The translations under genes and the position numbers were made by a program. A stretch of 29,015 nucleotides of DNA from Choristocarpus tenellus KU-1152 (Eukaryota; Phaeophyceae). The notes under the pieces were generated by a model. The model saw only the letters and a program-made list of their open reading frames with translations. It was not told where the DNA came from and ran no database searches. Below are positions 19,701-27,461 of this stretch, in pieces. Every line of letters begins with the position of its first letter. Positions within the stretch are counted from its first letter, which is position 1. The stretch is from positions 1 through 29,015 of the forward strand of contig CAXNAD020000114.1 in assembly GCA_964200185.2 (NCBI GenBank), in the 5' to 3' direction.

Positions 19701-22340
19701 CAACCATACCCTGTGAAGTACAATTAGTCCATTAAAATTGTGATCAGTATACATCAATATTACCATGGTAATCACACCAATTTGAGGTCAAACGATAAGC
19801 TGTAAGAATACCCCTTAAACCTCAGCCTTAATCCTTTACATACACAAACCCTATGGTATTTCACCTTCACATGTCCTGCCCTGATCACATGAGAATGGCA
19901 AATAAGGGCTGGTAGGGACTGACGTGGAGGCCTGCCCTTTGCATCTTTGGCGGTGTCCTTGAGTAAAGCATGAAGTCCCAGACCAAGCATGAGCTGCTCT
20001 GGATGGAGGTCTGACACCTGTTCCAGTGATACAACAATGAGCAGGACAACCAAAGCATTCTGAATTTGAGAAGTAGCACCATTAACTCTTCACAGTGTAA
20101 CATAAACATTGCCATTTGGTTTTCAGGTTTGCCAGAAATAGTAACACTCTCGATCCCTTGCCACAGACAGTCCAACACGTTAAAGAATGTGTAGAATCCT
20201 TAGTCTTGAAGTTGAAATATGTAGATTAATTCCTTCTCAGTTATGTTGTAGTAGGTAGAAAGTTGGAGTGAGAAACACCATCCAGTCGGGGGGGGAGTGA
20301 TAAAAATTTCACTCATATTTCACTCATCACTCAATCTGTGGTACTGGCTACAACATTCCTTTTCCACCATTCTTATGATACTACAATAACCTGGATATTG
20401 TTCTCTCAATAACCCAACAGACTACAATCAACTATCCTGTTCTCCAACAGTTCCCTAACAACACTCTTCTAATTATCTAACTGATTGTTTCCTCAATAAG
20501 TATTTTCCAACATGAATTAAAAGCACAATCTTAACATTACATAAAATAAAAATAAAATTAAAAATCACTAAAATGTATAATCAGGTGCTATGAATACAAA
20601 CATGGCTCTGTACAACTGAACATAACTCGGGAGAAGGAAAGAATTGATGAGCTCCTGGGCAAACTCTTTTCACGACATGAGAGATTATCGTTTTAAACAC
20701 CAAATATAGTAACAAAAAAATATATAAACCAAGCACCAGGGTTGGAAAACTATTTTAACTTTTGACAACACTCCTGCATTTCTTTTCTTCTGTCCCCAGA
20801 GCAGTATGAATCAGTCTTCACTAGCATTAAAAATTCAGCACTACACATGCCCACAACAGCACACCTCCAGGGTACCCCCTCCTTCCTTGTCCCCCAGTAG
20901 TGGTATCAGCAGGGGTAGCGCCTCTGAAACAAACACTTCCTTGGGCATCATTCCCACCACCAGCAATGCTGCCTCAACTGCTGCCTGCCTCAGCCATTTC
21001 CTCTTCTGATAAAGTCCCACCACTACCTTCATTACCTCCTCCCCAACATAAATCTCCTCGTCCCCGCTCCGTATCTCAAAAGACCTGACCAGTCTACCTG
21101 AGCGAGCCAGGGCAGATATACCAACAAGGCGCCCCAACAGTAGCTCCCTCTCATCTATCCCCTTCATTGATCCTGCTGTCTGGGTTGCAGAGAGTATTTG
21201 TCCTAGCACAGCTGGTGTTGATAACTAGGCAATGGGGTGGGGCACGGGGAATGGATTAGACATGAAACAAGAGGACTCAGACTATAATGCAGGCAATGGT
21301 AGAGGCAGAGGTTGTATGCAAGCCACTAAAATTAATGATCGGCAGTAGAAGGCCGACAATTCAAATATCGAACCTCAAGTAGTACACCTACTCCAACTCC
21401 ATAAATGCAGCTTTTATGCAACTGTGTAGATCTTGCTATTGCTAAGTGACCTAGGGAGAACAAAACTAGATGCCAACCCTCGCTTACTGATAGCCCCGCG
21501 ACTGGTCGTTTCCTACACATCTTATATGACCAAAAGAAGACTACCAACACAATCGAACGCCTCCATTTTTGTCATGATATACCTGGATTCAAGCCTTTGA
21601 CGTCCACCCACCTGTTCCTCTGGAAGCACTGTCAGCACCTCAGCTAGGCAAGAGGCAAAGCCCTGTCTGGCAGCCTCTCGACTGGAGCATATACCACGCA
21701 CCAGCCGTTTCACGGCATAAGCCGTGTCTGTGCTTGGCGGTGTCACGTGTTTCACGATCTTCACAGCAGCACCCATCCTGTTGCACGAGTGCAATGTTGG
21801 ATGAGGCATTAGATCTGGATGTGTGTCGATTGAGACAGTCTGAGCCTCGCACCAAAGTGCTAGGATTTTATTTCACGATCTCAAACAACGATGTATGGAA
21901 TTTTCATAGGCCCCAAGATATGTTGTTAGTAGACAAAGGGCTTATATGCTACTGCCCTACACACTCAAGACCAACAACAAAATTTTGATTGTGTAATGGT
22001 AGAGACAAGTATGTACCAAAGGAATACGACTATTGATCGATTGAGCCTGCACTTGTGTTATCAACCCATTTCTCTGTGATATGCACTCTCGGATCGCAAA
22101 TACAAAAGAGGAAGAGGACAGCAAAGTAAACTGAGTTGAACTACGAGTCGTCTCATGTGCAACACTCAGGGCAGAGAAAGCAGACACCTAGGTTTACCTG
22201 GTAGGTCCCTCTGTACTAGTCAGGTCCCAGAAGCCCTGCATGAACTGCGAGAACCCGGGGTTTGCCGGTTTAGTGTCCATCGTAGCAGTGCCTGCGCCAC
22301 AATCGTCCACCTCCATCGTATCAACTGTCATTGCACTCAT
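4733..22340 (-). CDS. POL5: DNA polymerase phi / Pol5 / MYBBP1A family protein
   Basis: Pol5/MYBBP1A proteins are nucleolar helical-repeat proteins needed for rRNA production and 60S assembly; the polymerase name is historical. Exons on the minus strand: 22198-22340, 21612-21777, 20865-21224, 19865-20059, 19021-19182, 17467-17547, 15825-16021, 15175-15258, 14926-14986, 14233-14337, 13323-13425, 12541-12879, 12044-12341, 10957-11153, 10102-10300, 9465-9589, 8537-8880, 7716-7865, 6844-7146, 6465-6500, 6037-6173, 5592-5801, 4733-5480. They sum to 4,743 bases with every junction in phase, about 1,580 residues (human homologue about 1,330, yeast about 1,020). The start is the first ATG after an in-frame TGA at 22400-22402; the stop is TGA at 4733-4735. 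Family landmarks run in order: FWDLTS, YAVKRLVRGICSSREAARQGF, ERELLLGRLVGISAL, YLHELVI, an acidic middle, LRALDLLEV, SLYKSRLCRCKPR and a Lys/Arg-rich tail. The weakest parts are exons 9, 11 and 15. Confidence 0.93.
5491..5502 (-). promoter_or_regulatory. Probable branch point of the last POL5 intron
   Basis: Sense-strand AACCCTAACCCT ends only about ten bases before the acceptor AG of exon 23, in the shortest intron (111 bp). It contains CTAAC and looks like a telomere-type repeat used as a branch site. Position is a little close for a branch point, so this is tentative. Confidence 0.35.
6037..7865 (-). CDS. POL5: POL5 exons 18-21, C-terminal helical region
   Basis: Residues 1054-1261. Exon 18: CAILLMALVPLFHAIKPL and ALRERLL. 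Exon 19: SLYKSRLCRCKPR and a long helical stretch ending FFTTKRSSGLMGKQ. Exon 20 is a 36-base micro-exon (GGLERVHKIFTK) between ATACAG and AAG|GTAGAG. Exon 21: VEEVMRRFPEVSPRLMPVLV and APSEFLQCEAFRLLADV, matching the family's E-x-x-R-R-F-P...F-Q-x-x-Q-A-L-x-L-L block. All phase-0 joins except the last, AG|. Confidence 0.9.
7153..7170 (-). promoter_or_regulatory. C-homopolymer polypyrimidine tract
   Basis: On the sense (minus) strand the 3' splice site of exon 19 is preceded by twelve C then TGTTTCCACCAG. The pyrimidine tract is therefore almost a pure C run, a slippage-prone sequence next to a constitutive splice site. Confidence 0.7.
8537..8880 (-). CDS. POL5: POL5 exon 17, acidic domain
   Basis: Residues 939-1053. 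A highly acidic Ser/Glu/Asp/Lys stretch is followed by VDPSELEALLAG and NQIRLRALDLLE, which is the family's hallmark order: acidic linker, a D-x-x-L block, then R-x-R-x-L-D-L-L-E. The acceptor CTTCAG (8881) and donor GAG|GTGGGA are set by phase. Acidic tracts of this kind are usual in nucleolar chaperone-like proteins. Confidence 0.92.
9465..12341 (-). CDS. POL5: POL5 exons 13-16, repeats flanking acidic runs
   Basis: Residues 666-938. Exon 13: KVREACATKFFSLAGDI and WEAMLRVVERIKEGKKG. Exon 14: LDKISSAFAGMLLLVGLYLL, THITDLIETYSRMAG, then a short Asp/Glu run. Exon 15: DPLAMLADILIAVVSEPS, matching the family's L-V-D-x-L-L-S-L-L-S-x-P-S block. Exon 16: RRVWGMVCG and LTKSALETLLVAVCGEEEVE, running into acidic sequence. 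Donors GG|GTGAGA, G|GTGAGT, AG|GTATTG and G|GTGTGG all keep phase. Exon 15's acceptor (GTTGAAG, 10301) was chosen because it fits phase. Confidence 0.85.
9617..9625 (-). promoter_or_regulatory. Probable branch point CCCTAACCC of intron 15
   Basis: Sense-strand CCCTAACCC lies about 30 bases upstream of the exon 16 acceptor (9590). It contains CTAAC, the consensus branch-point core. Equivalent motifs occur upstream of exon 23 (5491-5502) and exon 7 (16075-16082). Confidence 0.45.
9868..9886. repeat. Interstitial telomere-type repeat, intron 15
   Basis: Three CCCTAA-type units on the plus strand, which read TTAGGG on the transcribed sense. Single or double units occur at several other intron positions, including 10913-10923, 15416-15427 and 18706-18717. 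Confidence 0.75.
11210..11683 (+). other. Uncharacterised ORF inside POL5 intron 13
   Basis: A 157-codon frame with an ATG start, antisense to the host gene. The product is basic, with no signal peptide, membrane segment or motif I recognise. It could be a chance frame, a nested gene or a relic; nothing in the sequence decides. Unusually long for random AT-rich DNA, but one such frame in 29 kb on two strands is not improbable. Confidence 0.2.
12541..15258 (-). CDS. POL5: POL5 exons 8-12, variable middle
   Basis: Residues 435-665. Exon 8 (acceptor GTGTAG, donor ACAAG|GTACAT) gives GATFNKSKVVEKSENVL, equal to the family's K-x-K-V-V-E-K block. Exon 9 (61 bases) gives RWDSSFNTCCKKCILLNTIL, and exon 10 VQLEVVACLLRRGTLRFDA, in the place of the family's W-x-L-D-Q-L and F-L-x-x-H-x-F-F helices. 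Exon 11 (DAVDRHMSFLKGVVEG) and exon 12 (Asp/Glu/Ser-rich, then ERQQAVEALHSLARGG) are poorly conserved and rest mainly on phase and splice sites. Confidence 0.72.
13544..13609. repeat. Perfect 18-bp stem-loop in intron 10
   Basis: Arms 13544-13561 (GATAATTGTAACTGCCAT) and 13592-13609 are exact reverse complements, 18 of 18, around a 30-base A-rich loop with two copies of AAAAACGTC. It could be a very short MITE or a transcribed hairpin. A weaker relative sharing GTAACTGCCA lies at 16203-16239. Confidence 0.85.
13664..13896. mobile_element. Poly-G-ended inverted-repeat element, copy 1
   Basis: Left end AAAGTATCT followed by a G run; right end C run then AGATACTT, the exact complement. About 233 bp including a 10-N gap at 13686-13695 and a very long G tract at 13702-13741. 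A second copy begins at 28968 and matches the interior for about 30 bases past the G run. No coding capacity; I read it as a MITE. Its true length is unknown because of the gap and the homopolymer. Confidence 0.75.
13686..13695. other. Assembly gap (10 N) in G homopolymer
   Basis: Ten N inside the G run of the poly-G-ended element. Most likely a sequencing or assembly failure at the homopolymer, so the flanking G counts are unreliable. Confidence 0.95.
14353..14656. repeat. 24-bp minisatellite beside exon 10
   Basis: About 12.5 tandem copies of the unit ACAAATGTATCATACTACAT plus CAAG, spaced 24 bp, with one unit lengthened by two bases and point variants (ACT/ATT, TAC/TGC). The right-hand end of intron 9 in transcription order runs straight from this array into the exon 10 acceptor (14338), leaving about 15 unique bases. 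Confidence 0.95.
15825..20059 (-). CDS. POL5: POL5 exons 4-7, helical repeats
   Basis: Residues 224-434: exon 4 (VSLEQVSDLHPEQLMLGLGL), exon 5 (FPKVHAVWKLLWEDVGLTP), exon 6 (VWNIVVDSTLTSGSLNLKG) and exon 7 (VLSTGIVRLLLNHAQ, EKNYLHELVILTLNQLP). These match the family's L-x-P-E, V-H-x-V-W, F-W-x-V-V-V-D and N-x-x-R-x-L-x-N...Y-L-H blocks. All four lengths fit the reading frame. Introns 5 and 6 are the longest of the gene (1,473 and 1,445 bp) and each holds a candidate extra exon listed separately. Confidence 0.88.
16563..16644. repeat. 21-bp tandem repeat, four copies
   Basis: Four nearly identical copies of TGTTGATACTGATTAACTTA plus G in POL5 intron 6, the last copy incomplete. No function apparent. 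Confidence 0.95.
16821..16842. repeat. Interstitial telomere-type repeat, intron 6
   Basis: Three and two thirds uninterrupted CCCTAA units, the longest telomere-like run in the window, inside POL5 intron 6. Confidence 0.8.
16925..17113 (-). other. Candidate cassette exon in POL5 intron 6
   Basis: An 87-codon sense-strand frame contains a 189-base segment bounded by TTCAAG and ACT|GTAAGA, phase 0 at both ends, so it could be included without shifting frame. It would interrupt the conserved stretch between exons 6 and 7, where direct joining reproduces the family sequence well. Probably not part of the main transcript. Confidence 0.2.
18012..18092 (-). other. Candidate cassette exon in POL5 intron 5
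   Basis: An 81-base open segment between GATGAG and GCT|GTAAGC, phase 0 at both ends, reading DAFLVAFFAHSYAIIVLQG. Joining exon 5 directly to exon 6 already matches the family, so inclusion is doubtful. Confidence 0.2.
18670..18685. repeat. Interstitial telomere-type repeat, intron 5
   Basis: CTAACCCTAACCCTAT in POL5 intron 5, with another CCCTAACCCTA about 20 bases further on. Confidence 0.7.
20865..22340 (-). CDS. POL5: POL5 exons 1-3, N-terminal signature
   Basis: Residues 1-223. After a Met/Asp-rich leader comes FMQGFWDLTSTEGPTR, then (donor CAG|GTAAAC, acceptor CAACAG) AAVKIVKHV and YAVKRLVRGICSSREAARQG with FASCLAEVLTVLPEEQ, the strongest signature of the family. Exon 3 opens LSTPAVLGQIL and carries KGIDERELLLGRLVGISALA, RSGRLVRSF, KKRKW-like QKRKWLRQAAVEAAL and EALPLLIPLLGDKEG. 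Exons 1/2 join as AG|G and 2/3 as CAG|TTA. Confidence 0.93.
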
Positions 22341-23242
22341 GAACTGATTGACTCCTAAATTTGTCACCCCAAAGCCACTACGAGCCACCAAAGGTTCTCA
22401 ATCAATGTCGTGGATGGTGATTACTCTCTGGAATGAGTTGATATAGAGCTTCGGCGATGCAATTGGTAGGGGAGGTAGCCACCCATCCTTGAAATTGGTT
22501 TTGAACCAACCCCAAAATCCCTAACCCTAGGCATATAGAAATTGTTATCACACCTATTTCTACCCACATACCACTTTACACTTCCCTACTACGAATTCCA
22601 TTACAGTGTATATGCTTTGTTTTGTTCTAAAGTTTACTCTGTTATGTTCGGTGGGTTTTGTTTCGTGAACATAGAACAGGTGATAGGCTCTAGGTACTGT
22701 CGTGGTCTGCCTTGTATTGGTGGTACAAAAGGTAGGAAGGTTATCAATCAATTCACAGGGCGGACAGCAGTCATGGGAACCAACATCAACTCCACGACCT
22801 CCTCCCCTGAAACCACGTAGCCACGGACTCTGAAGGTTGGCGAGATTTTCTCTTGCATAAAACATCGCAGATTGGCCCTGGGGCAGGTCTAGATAGGGGG
22901 GGTTGTTTGGTCGTAAATGCGTTTGCCATGCAGTTGACTGAGTGCAATTTTGTTGTAAGAGCCATGAAGTTACGGACGGGGAAGTGAATTTTTTCAACCA
23001 TCGAAGGTGAAGACTACTTACACTGAAACAGTGATTCCCAATCGCCAGCGCATTGGCATTGGCATCGCTGGTGTAGAGGGATGTGACAGCTCATCTGCCG
23101 TCAGATGCCACTCTGTGTAAGAGAAAATATGGCACGAGTACGTTGTGCAGAATAACAGGAGGCAGGGTGGAGGTGATCATCCTCAGTGGTGAAATTGTAG
23201 AACACGAAAATTCGTTCAACTTCCCCTGACTTTACCTGCACC
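22341..23242. promoter_or_regulatory. Divergent intergenic region
   Basis: About 0.9 kb between the POL5 start codon (minus) and the small plus-strand gene; both promoters should lie here. Contains a CCCTAACCCTAG motif at 22519-22530. No TATA box that I would defend. A 145-codon minus frame at 22560-22997 resembles no family I know and crosses several plausible splice signals on both strands. Sense composition changes here from A/C-rich to T/G-rich on the plus strand. Confidence 0.5.
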
Positions 23243-23835
23243 ATGCCGAGAAAAGTACCAGAATGGTTACTCAACAGGTGGGATGGCTTTTTCCTGTTCG
23301 ATGTTGAGATTTGTTTCTTGTGGTTCCTTGGATGTGTGAATGGTCAACATCAACCCCCCTTTTTTTCATTTCATGTTTTCCACCTATTGAGTATTGTCAG
23401 TTCCTTTTTTACTTGTTTTGGGTTGGTAAGGTGGACATCGATGTTCTAACGTCATGTGAGGTGCTGCAGTCTTGATGCCACAGTACTGAGGCAGCAGATT
23501 GAAGGGCTTAGAGCAATTGGCAACAGATACCTGCTGAGCGGGCACAGAGACTTATACGCCATGAGGCCCAATATCATCTCACCATCAGTGCGGCACTCTT
23601 CATCCTCAGTAGTGTGCAAGCTCTGAACCTGCTCACCAGTACCTGTCATAAATTGTTCTTGACTCTTTGTTCTAGTGCCTTAGTCCTGTAGTATCGCAAT
23701 GACAATATCATGGATGGTGACACCCTCAAGTTTCCACTTCCAATGAAGCAGGCTGGTAGGCCTAAGGTGAACAAGGTGTTGAGACCTGTCCAGAGTATCC
23801 CTTCGAGGAATAAAGACTACGGATACTCAAGTTAA
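23243..23835 (+). CDS. Uncharacterised 105-residue protein, three exons
   Basis: Model: 23243-23277, 23470-23608, 23692-23835. The start MPRKVPEWLLN has A at -3 and an in-frame TAG 45 bases upstream. Junction AACAG|GTGGGA to GCTGCAG|T gives SLDATVLRQQIEGLRAIG; intron 1 has TTCTAAC as branch point and T-rich tracts. Donor CTCA|GTAGTG joins acceptor TGTAG to give YRNDNIMDGDTLKF, and the protein ends NKDYGYSS before TAA. It is small and basic with one short amphipathic helix (RQQIEGLRAIG) and no membrane segment. I do not recognise the family. Phase agreement across both introns, intron composition and the upstream stop support a real gene; with BBS7 nearby a ciliary role is conceivable but unsupported. 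Confidence 0.5.
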
Positions 23836-24287
23836 AACCTACTACGCCCTATCATAAACAAACAGGACTGATTGCAGAGAAGAGGGCTGTTAAAAAAGCA
23901 ACGATGATGATCCCCAGCACTCTTTGGAAGGTTGGTTGTGTGTGCTATTTCCCACCGCTCAAATCGAAGAGAGCTGCTCTTTTTCATCAGGGCAATCTTT
24001 ACCTAATCTAACCTTGTCATTAATCCGTTTGGAACTGGTTGTCCTTCATCTGTTGAGAGATCGTACCTCTTCAGTCAATGTTCGTTTTAGTTCCTATTGT
24101 GCAGAGCACAACCAATCGTACTTGTTTCTCTCAACCACTCTCATTATGTCGTATCCTAATTTTGTATCGACAATCGGCTCCTTGTCCTGTATTAAGTATG
24201 CTTGTTTCATACTTCTATTCTTTAAAACTACTAGAACCAAAATTATTTCACCATCTCAAACCAGAAGTCAACACCACAAACTAATGT
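23836..24287. other. Downstream flank of the small gene
   Basis: T-rich sequence with a plus-strand frame at 23924-24310 that shows no family features. It borders the first copia-type PPT/LTR junction and may be LTR-derived. Nothing else seen. Confidence 0.35.
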
Positions 24288-24813
24288 TTGACACACTCCC
24301 CTGCTCTTGACAGTGTGATACCAACAACTTCAGTTATCATCGCTGGTCATTAATATTCACCATTGAAGAAATAGTGTGTTAAGCTGTCCTTGACGATCTG
24401 TTGTCCCACACAACCAGTTATATTATTGTTTATTAGCCTGTATCACAGTTGAGAAGAGAGTGAAATACCATCACTAGATGGGGCTCACCAAACCTTGCAG
24501 TAAATGACTCAGAATACGAAATGACTCAACAGCTATCTAATACACGTCAGAAACATTCCGCCGATTATTTCTGGTCAAATACCCCGCCTAATTATCTAGA
24601 ATGTCCCACATTGTCTGTGCGTACATAAAATATCTTAAATCATATTCTCACAAATGGTCAAGTGTAATCTTGACACACTCCCCTGCTCTGACTATGCAGT
24701 GAGAATCAACTCAGTCTAACAATAAATCCTGCCTTGAAATCAACTCAATCTTCACACTTCGATTCTTATTCCCAAACATGGACAAGTAAAACCTTGACAC
24801 ACTCCCCTGCTCT
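24288..24813 (-). repeat. Three copies of the PPT/LTR-start junction
   Basis: The 20-mer TTGACACACTCCCCTGCTCT occurs at 24288-24307, 24670-24689 and 24794-24813. On the minus strand each reads purine tract then TGTGTCAA, the junction where plus-strand priming occurs in reverse transcription. The middle copy starts the intact LTR; the others imply fragments of additional LTRs. Confidence 0.85.
24377..24677 (-). repeat. 3' LTR of the copia element
   Basis: On the minus strand it starts TGTGTCAAG right after a purine tract (AGAGCAGGGGAG, 24678-24689) and ends CAGCTTAACA, giving TG...CA ends and 301 bp, usual for copia LTRs. Its terminal 114 bp match the other LTR fragment. Confidence 0.75.
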
Positions 24814-25310
24814 GTCCATGAATCATGAATCCAATGAATTCAATCTGAACACTACCCCTTACTCACAGTGCATGATAGTTCTAGTGTGGAATTCAAACAC
24901 ATTACCACGCCACCGGACACAGAAAATCTTGAAATCACACAATTGGCATAGTCTGCATCAGTATAGCCAATGAGTTGGTCTCTAGGTGCATTCCCGTAAA
25001 AACTGAAATCGCCGTGTAAGTCAAACCCCTCTTACTTGTCCTCAACAATAAGCAATTACTCTTTCAGGTCCGTTCCAGTCACTGTGGGATTCACAAACTG
25101 GCATCGCTAGGTTCCCTACTGCTGATGCTACATAGACCTTATCATGATTGGTACACACATTTAGATACCACCGATCATAGATCTGTAGTAGTCTGGAACA
25201 GGTCCCTCCTGCTCCATTCTCTTTCTCCTTCCAATCGCCCTACTCCCGCCTTGGACCTCTGTACTCTCCCTTTTTCATCCATCTGCCCCAGTCGAAAATG
25301 TATTCCCAAC
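24814..25310. other. 3' non-coding part of the copia element
   Basis: Lies between the RT stub and the polypurine tract. No coding block recognised. In an intact copia element about 2 kb of RT and RNase H would be here. Confidence 0.45.
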
Positions 25311-25598
25311 TTAATGAGTAAGTAAACTGAGTCTTTGAATGTTTTGTATGCCCATTTCCTCATCCACAGCCCCATTCCACAAAGGCCACTCCTCTAACTC
25401 CATTGCCTCTCGCATTTTCAATTCCCGCGCAATTCCAGGTAACTCTTCCATTAGTTCGCCCGGTTCACATGTAGGGTCATTATTCGGATCCATATGTCGC
25501 AGCACTTTGTTCCTCACACTCTCCTGCTGTGACCCTGGGTCCGTATCACCAATGTCAGTGTTCAACCGTTCATCTAACTCCCTTTTCTCCATCACCAA
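25311..25598 (-). pseudogene. Copia reverse transcriptase stub
   Basis: The frame contains EAMELEEWPLWNGAVDEEMG, which has the E-A-x...E-W-x-x-W-x-x-A-x-x-E-E pattern at the very start of copia RT (RVT_2). It ends within about 15 codons; the catalytic region with YVDD is absent. Confidence 0.65.
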
Positions 25599-25712
25599 CC
25601 CTATTGCATTTCCTGCACCACAGGACTTAGCAGAGCTTTCTTAGAAGCATTTTGACTGGACTCATCCATAGTCCCACTAAACCTGGTTCAACGCCCTCAG
25701 TCATCAAACGCC

Positions 25713-27103
25713 CTACCCCAAAATCCATATATGGGGACTCCAATTTTGCATTTGTACTTGTGGACCCTCCTGGATCAATAACTGCCCATGCCATCTTTGG
25801 GGTGAGTCCCTCCCCCCAACAATCCCTCCTGGGACTATGGCATTCACTCCAACCCACTCAGGGGGAAGCTTACGCTTCGCTACAGTATCCTCCACTGATG
25901 TAGTAGTGTCAAACATTGATCCTTCACAATCAACATCGCCTCCACTCCCCTCTTGAATGAGATCGACATCTCTAGCCCCAGCGTGGGTTAGGTTAATACC
26001 TCCAGTCTCATCCTGTGCAAAATCGACTCCTCTAGCCCCCTCCTGGACGAGATAATCAGATATCGCAACCTCCTCCTCTGGCGTTGCGTTCGTTCCTGTC
26101 GAGTCCACATAAACATCTTCCCCCTTCACTGACGCACGATTCTGTCTCCTTTGGAATTGGATGCCTATTACCCTTGCCGAGTGGGCAACCTCGATAATAT
26201 GGCCCCCATGTTCCAGTAAACAAAATGTTCCGCGCCAAAGCATCTTTCCTGTCCAACCCCTGATGAACATCACCTAATTGTGTGTGCAGCTCATTCACAT
26301 CCATCGACGCAGATTTCTGGGCTAACTTAATTCTTGGTGTGCCAGAAACGGACGTTGTATCAGTGGTAGGGACGTTAGTAGAATCGGAGACATTCCTCGC
26401 ACTCACTCTGCGCATCCCTAGGGAGAATAATTCCTCCTCCTCCAATGACGTAAAGGTGAGATTTCTTTCCCCGTTGTCCCGAAAAGTTGAGATTCTAGTG
26501 GAGTCGACAGACTGGAAACGGTGACTATCTCGTATGCAAGCCTTGGCAGAATACAAGTTCACACCAAGAACAGGCACCAAAAGTACGTTAGTGAATACAA
26601 CAGTCTCCAGTTTACCACTTAGAACACATTCCAATTTGATGCCCCCCTTCCCCATGATGTCAAGTGTATCACCACCTCCAACTGCACCTGTTCCATCACA
26701 AGATTCCCAACTAACCATGTGTTCATTTGTCGTTGTAAAATTATGTGTGACTCCGCTGTCCCAAATCCAAACCTCAAACCATGACGGTCTCTTGAAGGGG
26801 AGTGATTTTACCACTTGATTAGTTAATGGAAAAACTCCCAATCTTGGTTGTCCTTCACCAGATCCATCTGATTTTGATCCTTCTCCCTTGTTCTTAGAAG
26901 CTTCCCCCCCTATCCGATTCTTCTTCTTCCGGATGTTTGAAGATTCCAGTCCCCTTGACAATCCCAGTTTTCTTTTTGTGGGCATGCGAAGCTTTGATTT
27001 GTGGGCACTTGGATCGGAAGTGAGGTCCACCACATTCCCAACAATTGGGTTGTCCACCAGTGCGTCTGGATTGCCGTCCTGCCACCAGTGCGCCAGCTCT
27101 CAC
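25713..27103 (-). pseudogene. Copia zinc knuckle, protease and pre-integrase remnant
   Basis: Zinc knuckle CWECGGPHFRSKC at 27005-27043 (spacing C-2-C-3-H-4-C, one residue short of the usual C-2-C-4-H-4-C). In a shifted frame follows the protease WIWDSGVTHNF at about 26750-26785, with D-S-G intact but Val in place of the usual Ala or Thr, and a conserved NVLLVPVLGVNLYSA block. Near 26260-26310 ELHTQLGDVHQGLDRKD and then CPLGKGNRHPIPK are a decayed GAG-pre-integrase domain. Downstream sequence is Asp/Glu/Gly-rich and has no integrase core. Confidence 0.8.
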
Positions 27104-27203
27104 CCCAGCCGATGCCGTCCCCCTTTAAATAGAGTGCAGTCGATATCTCTTCAGGACTAACGTTTCCAGTTTTATCCGCCCCTCTGCCGACTCGTCATCA
27201 TCT

Positions 27204-27461
27204 GAGTGAAAGTATCTCAGAAGGTACGAGTTTTGCCCCGTTTGTCCATTTCAGACTTGGCTTCCCATGGGGTTTTTATGACATTTTCCGACTCCAAAAT
27301 GTTTCGGAGTAGGTCAAATTTATATGATATGAAGAGGTGTGTCTGGAGCAAGGATATGGACAATTCTTAACAAACACGATAGCCAAAATTACATCAAAAT
27401 CGCAACATTGGATTTTGCTGCCCAAATGGACGCAGCCCAACCCTCTAAGATACTTTGGCTC
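27204..27461. mobile_element. AAAGTATCTTAGAGGGTA MITE, copy 2, nested in gag
   Basis: A 258-bp copy with ends GAGTGAAAGTATCTCAGAAG and the complement of GAGCCAAAGTATCTTAGAGG. The gag reading resumes on the far side (SQIE... then DDDESAEGRIKLETLVLK), so the MITE landed in an existing copia element. AGAT or CAGAT on both sides may be the target duplication. Confidence 0.88.

Noticed and set aside
22560-22997. 145-codon minus ORF upstream of POL5
   Set aside because: No recognisable domain, composition there fits plus-strand sense, and it lacks supporting splice or start context; left as intergenic.
23452-23649. Minus-strand ORF opposite exon 2 of the small plus gene
   Set aside because: The plus-strand reading has consistent splice phases, branch point and T-rich introns; the minus frame is its shadow.
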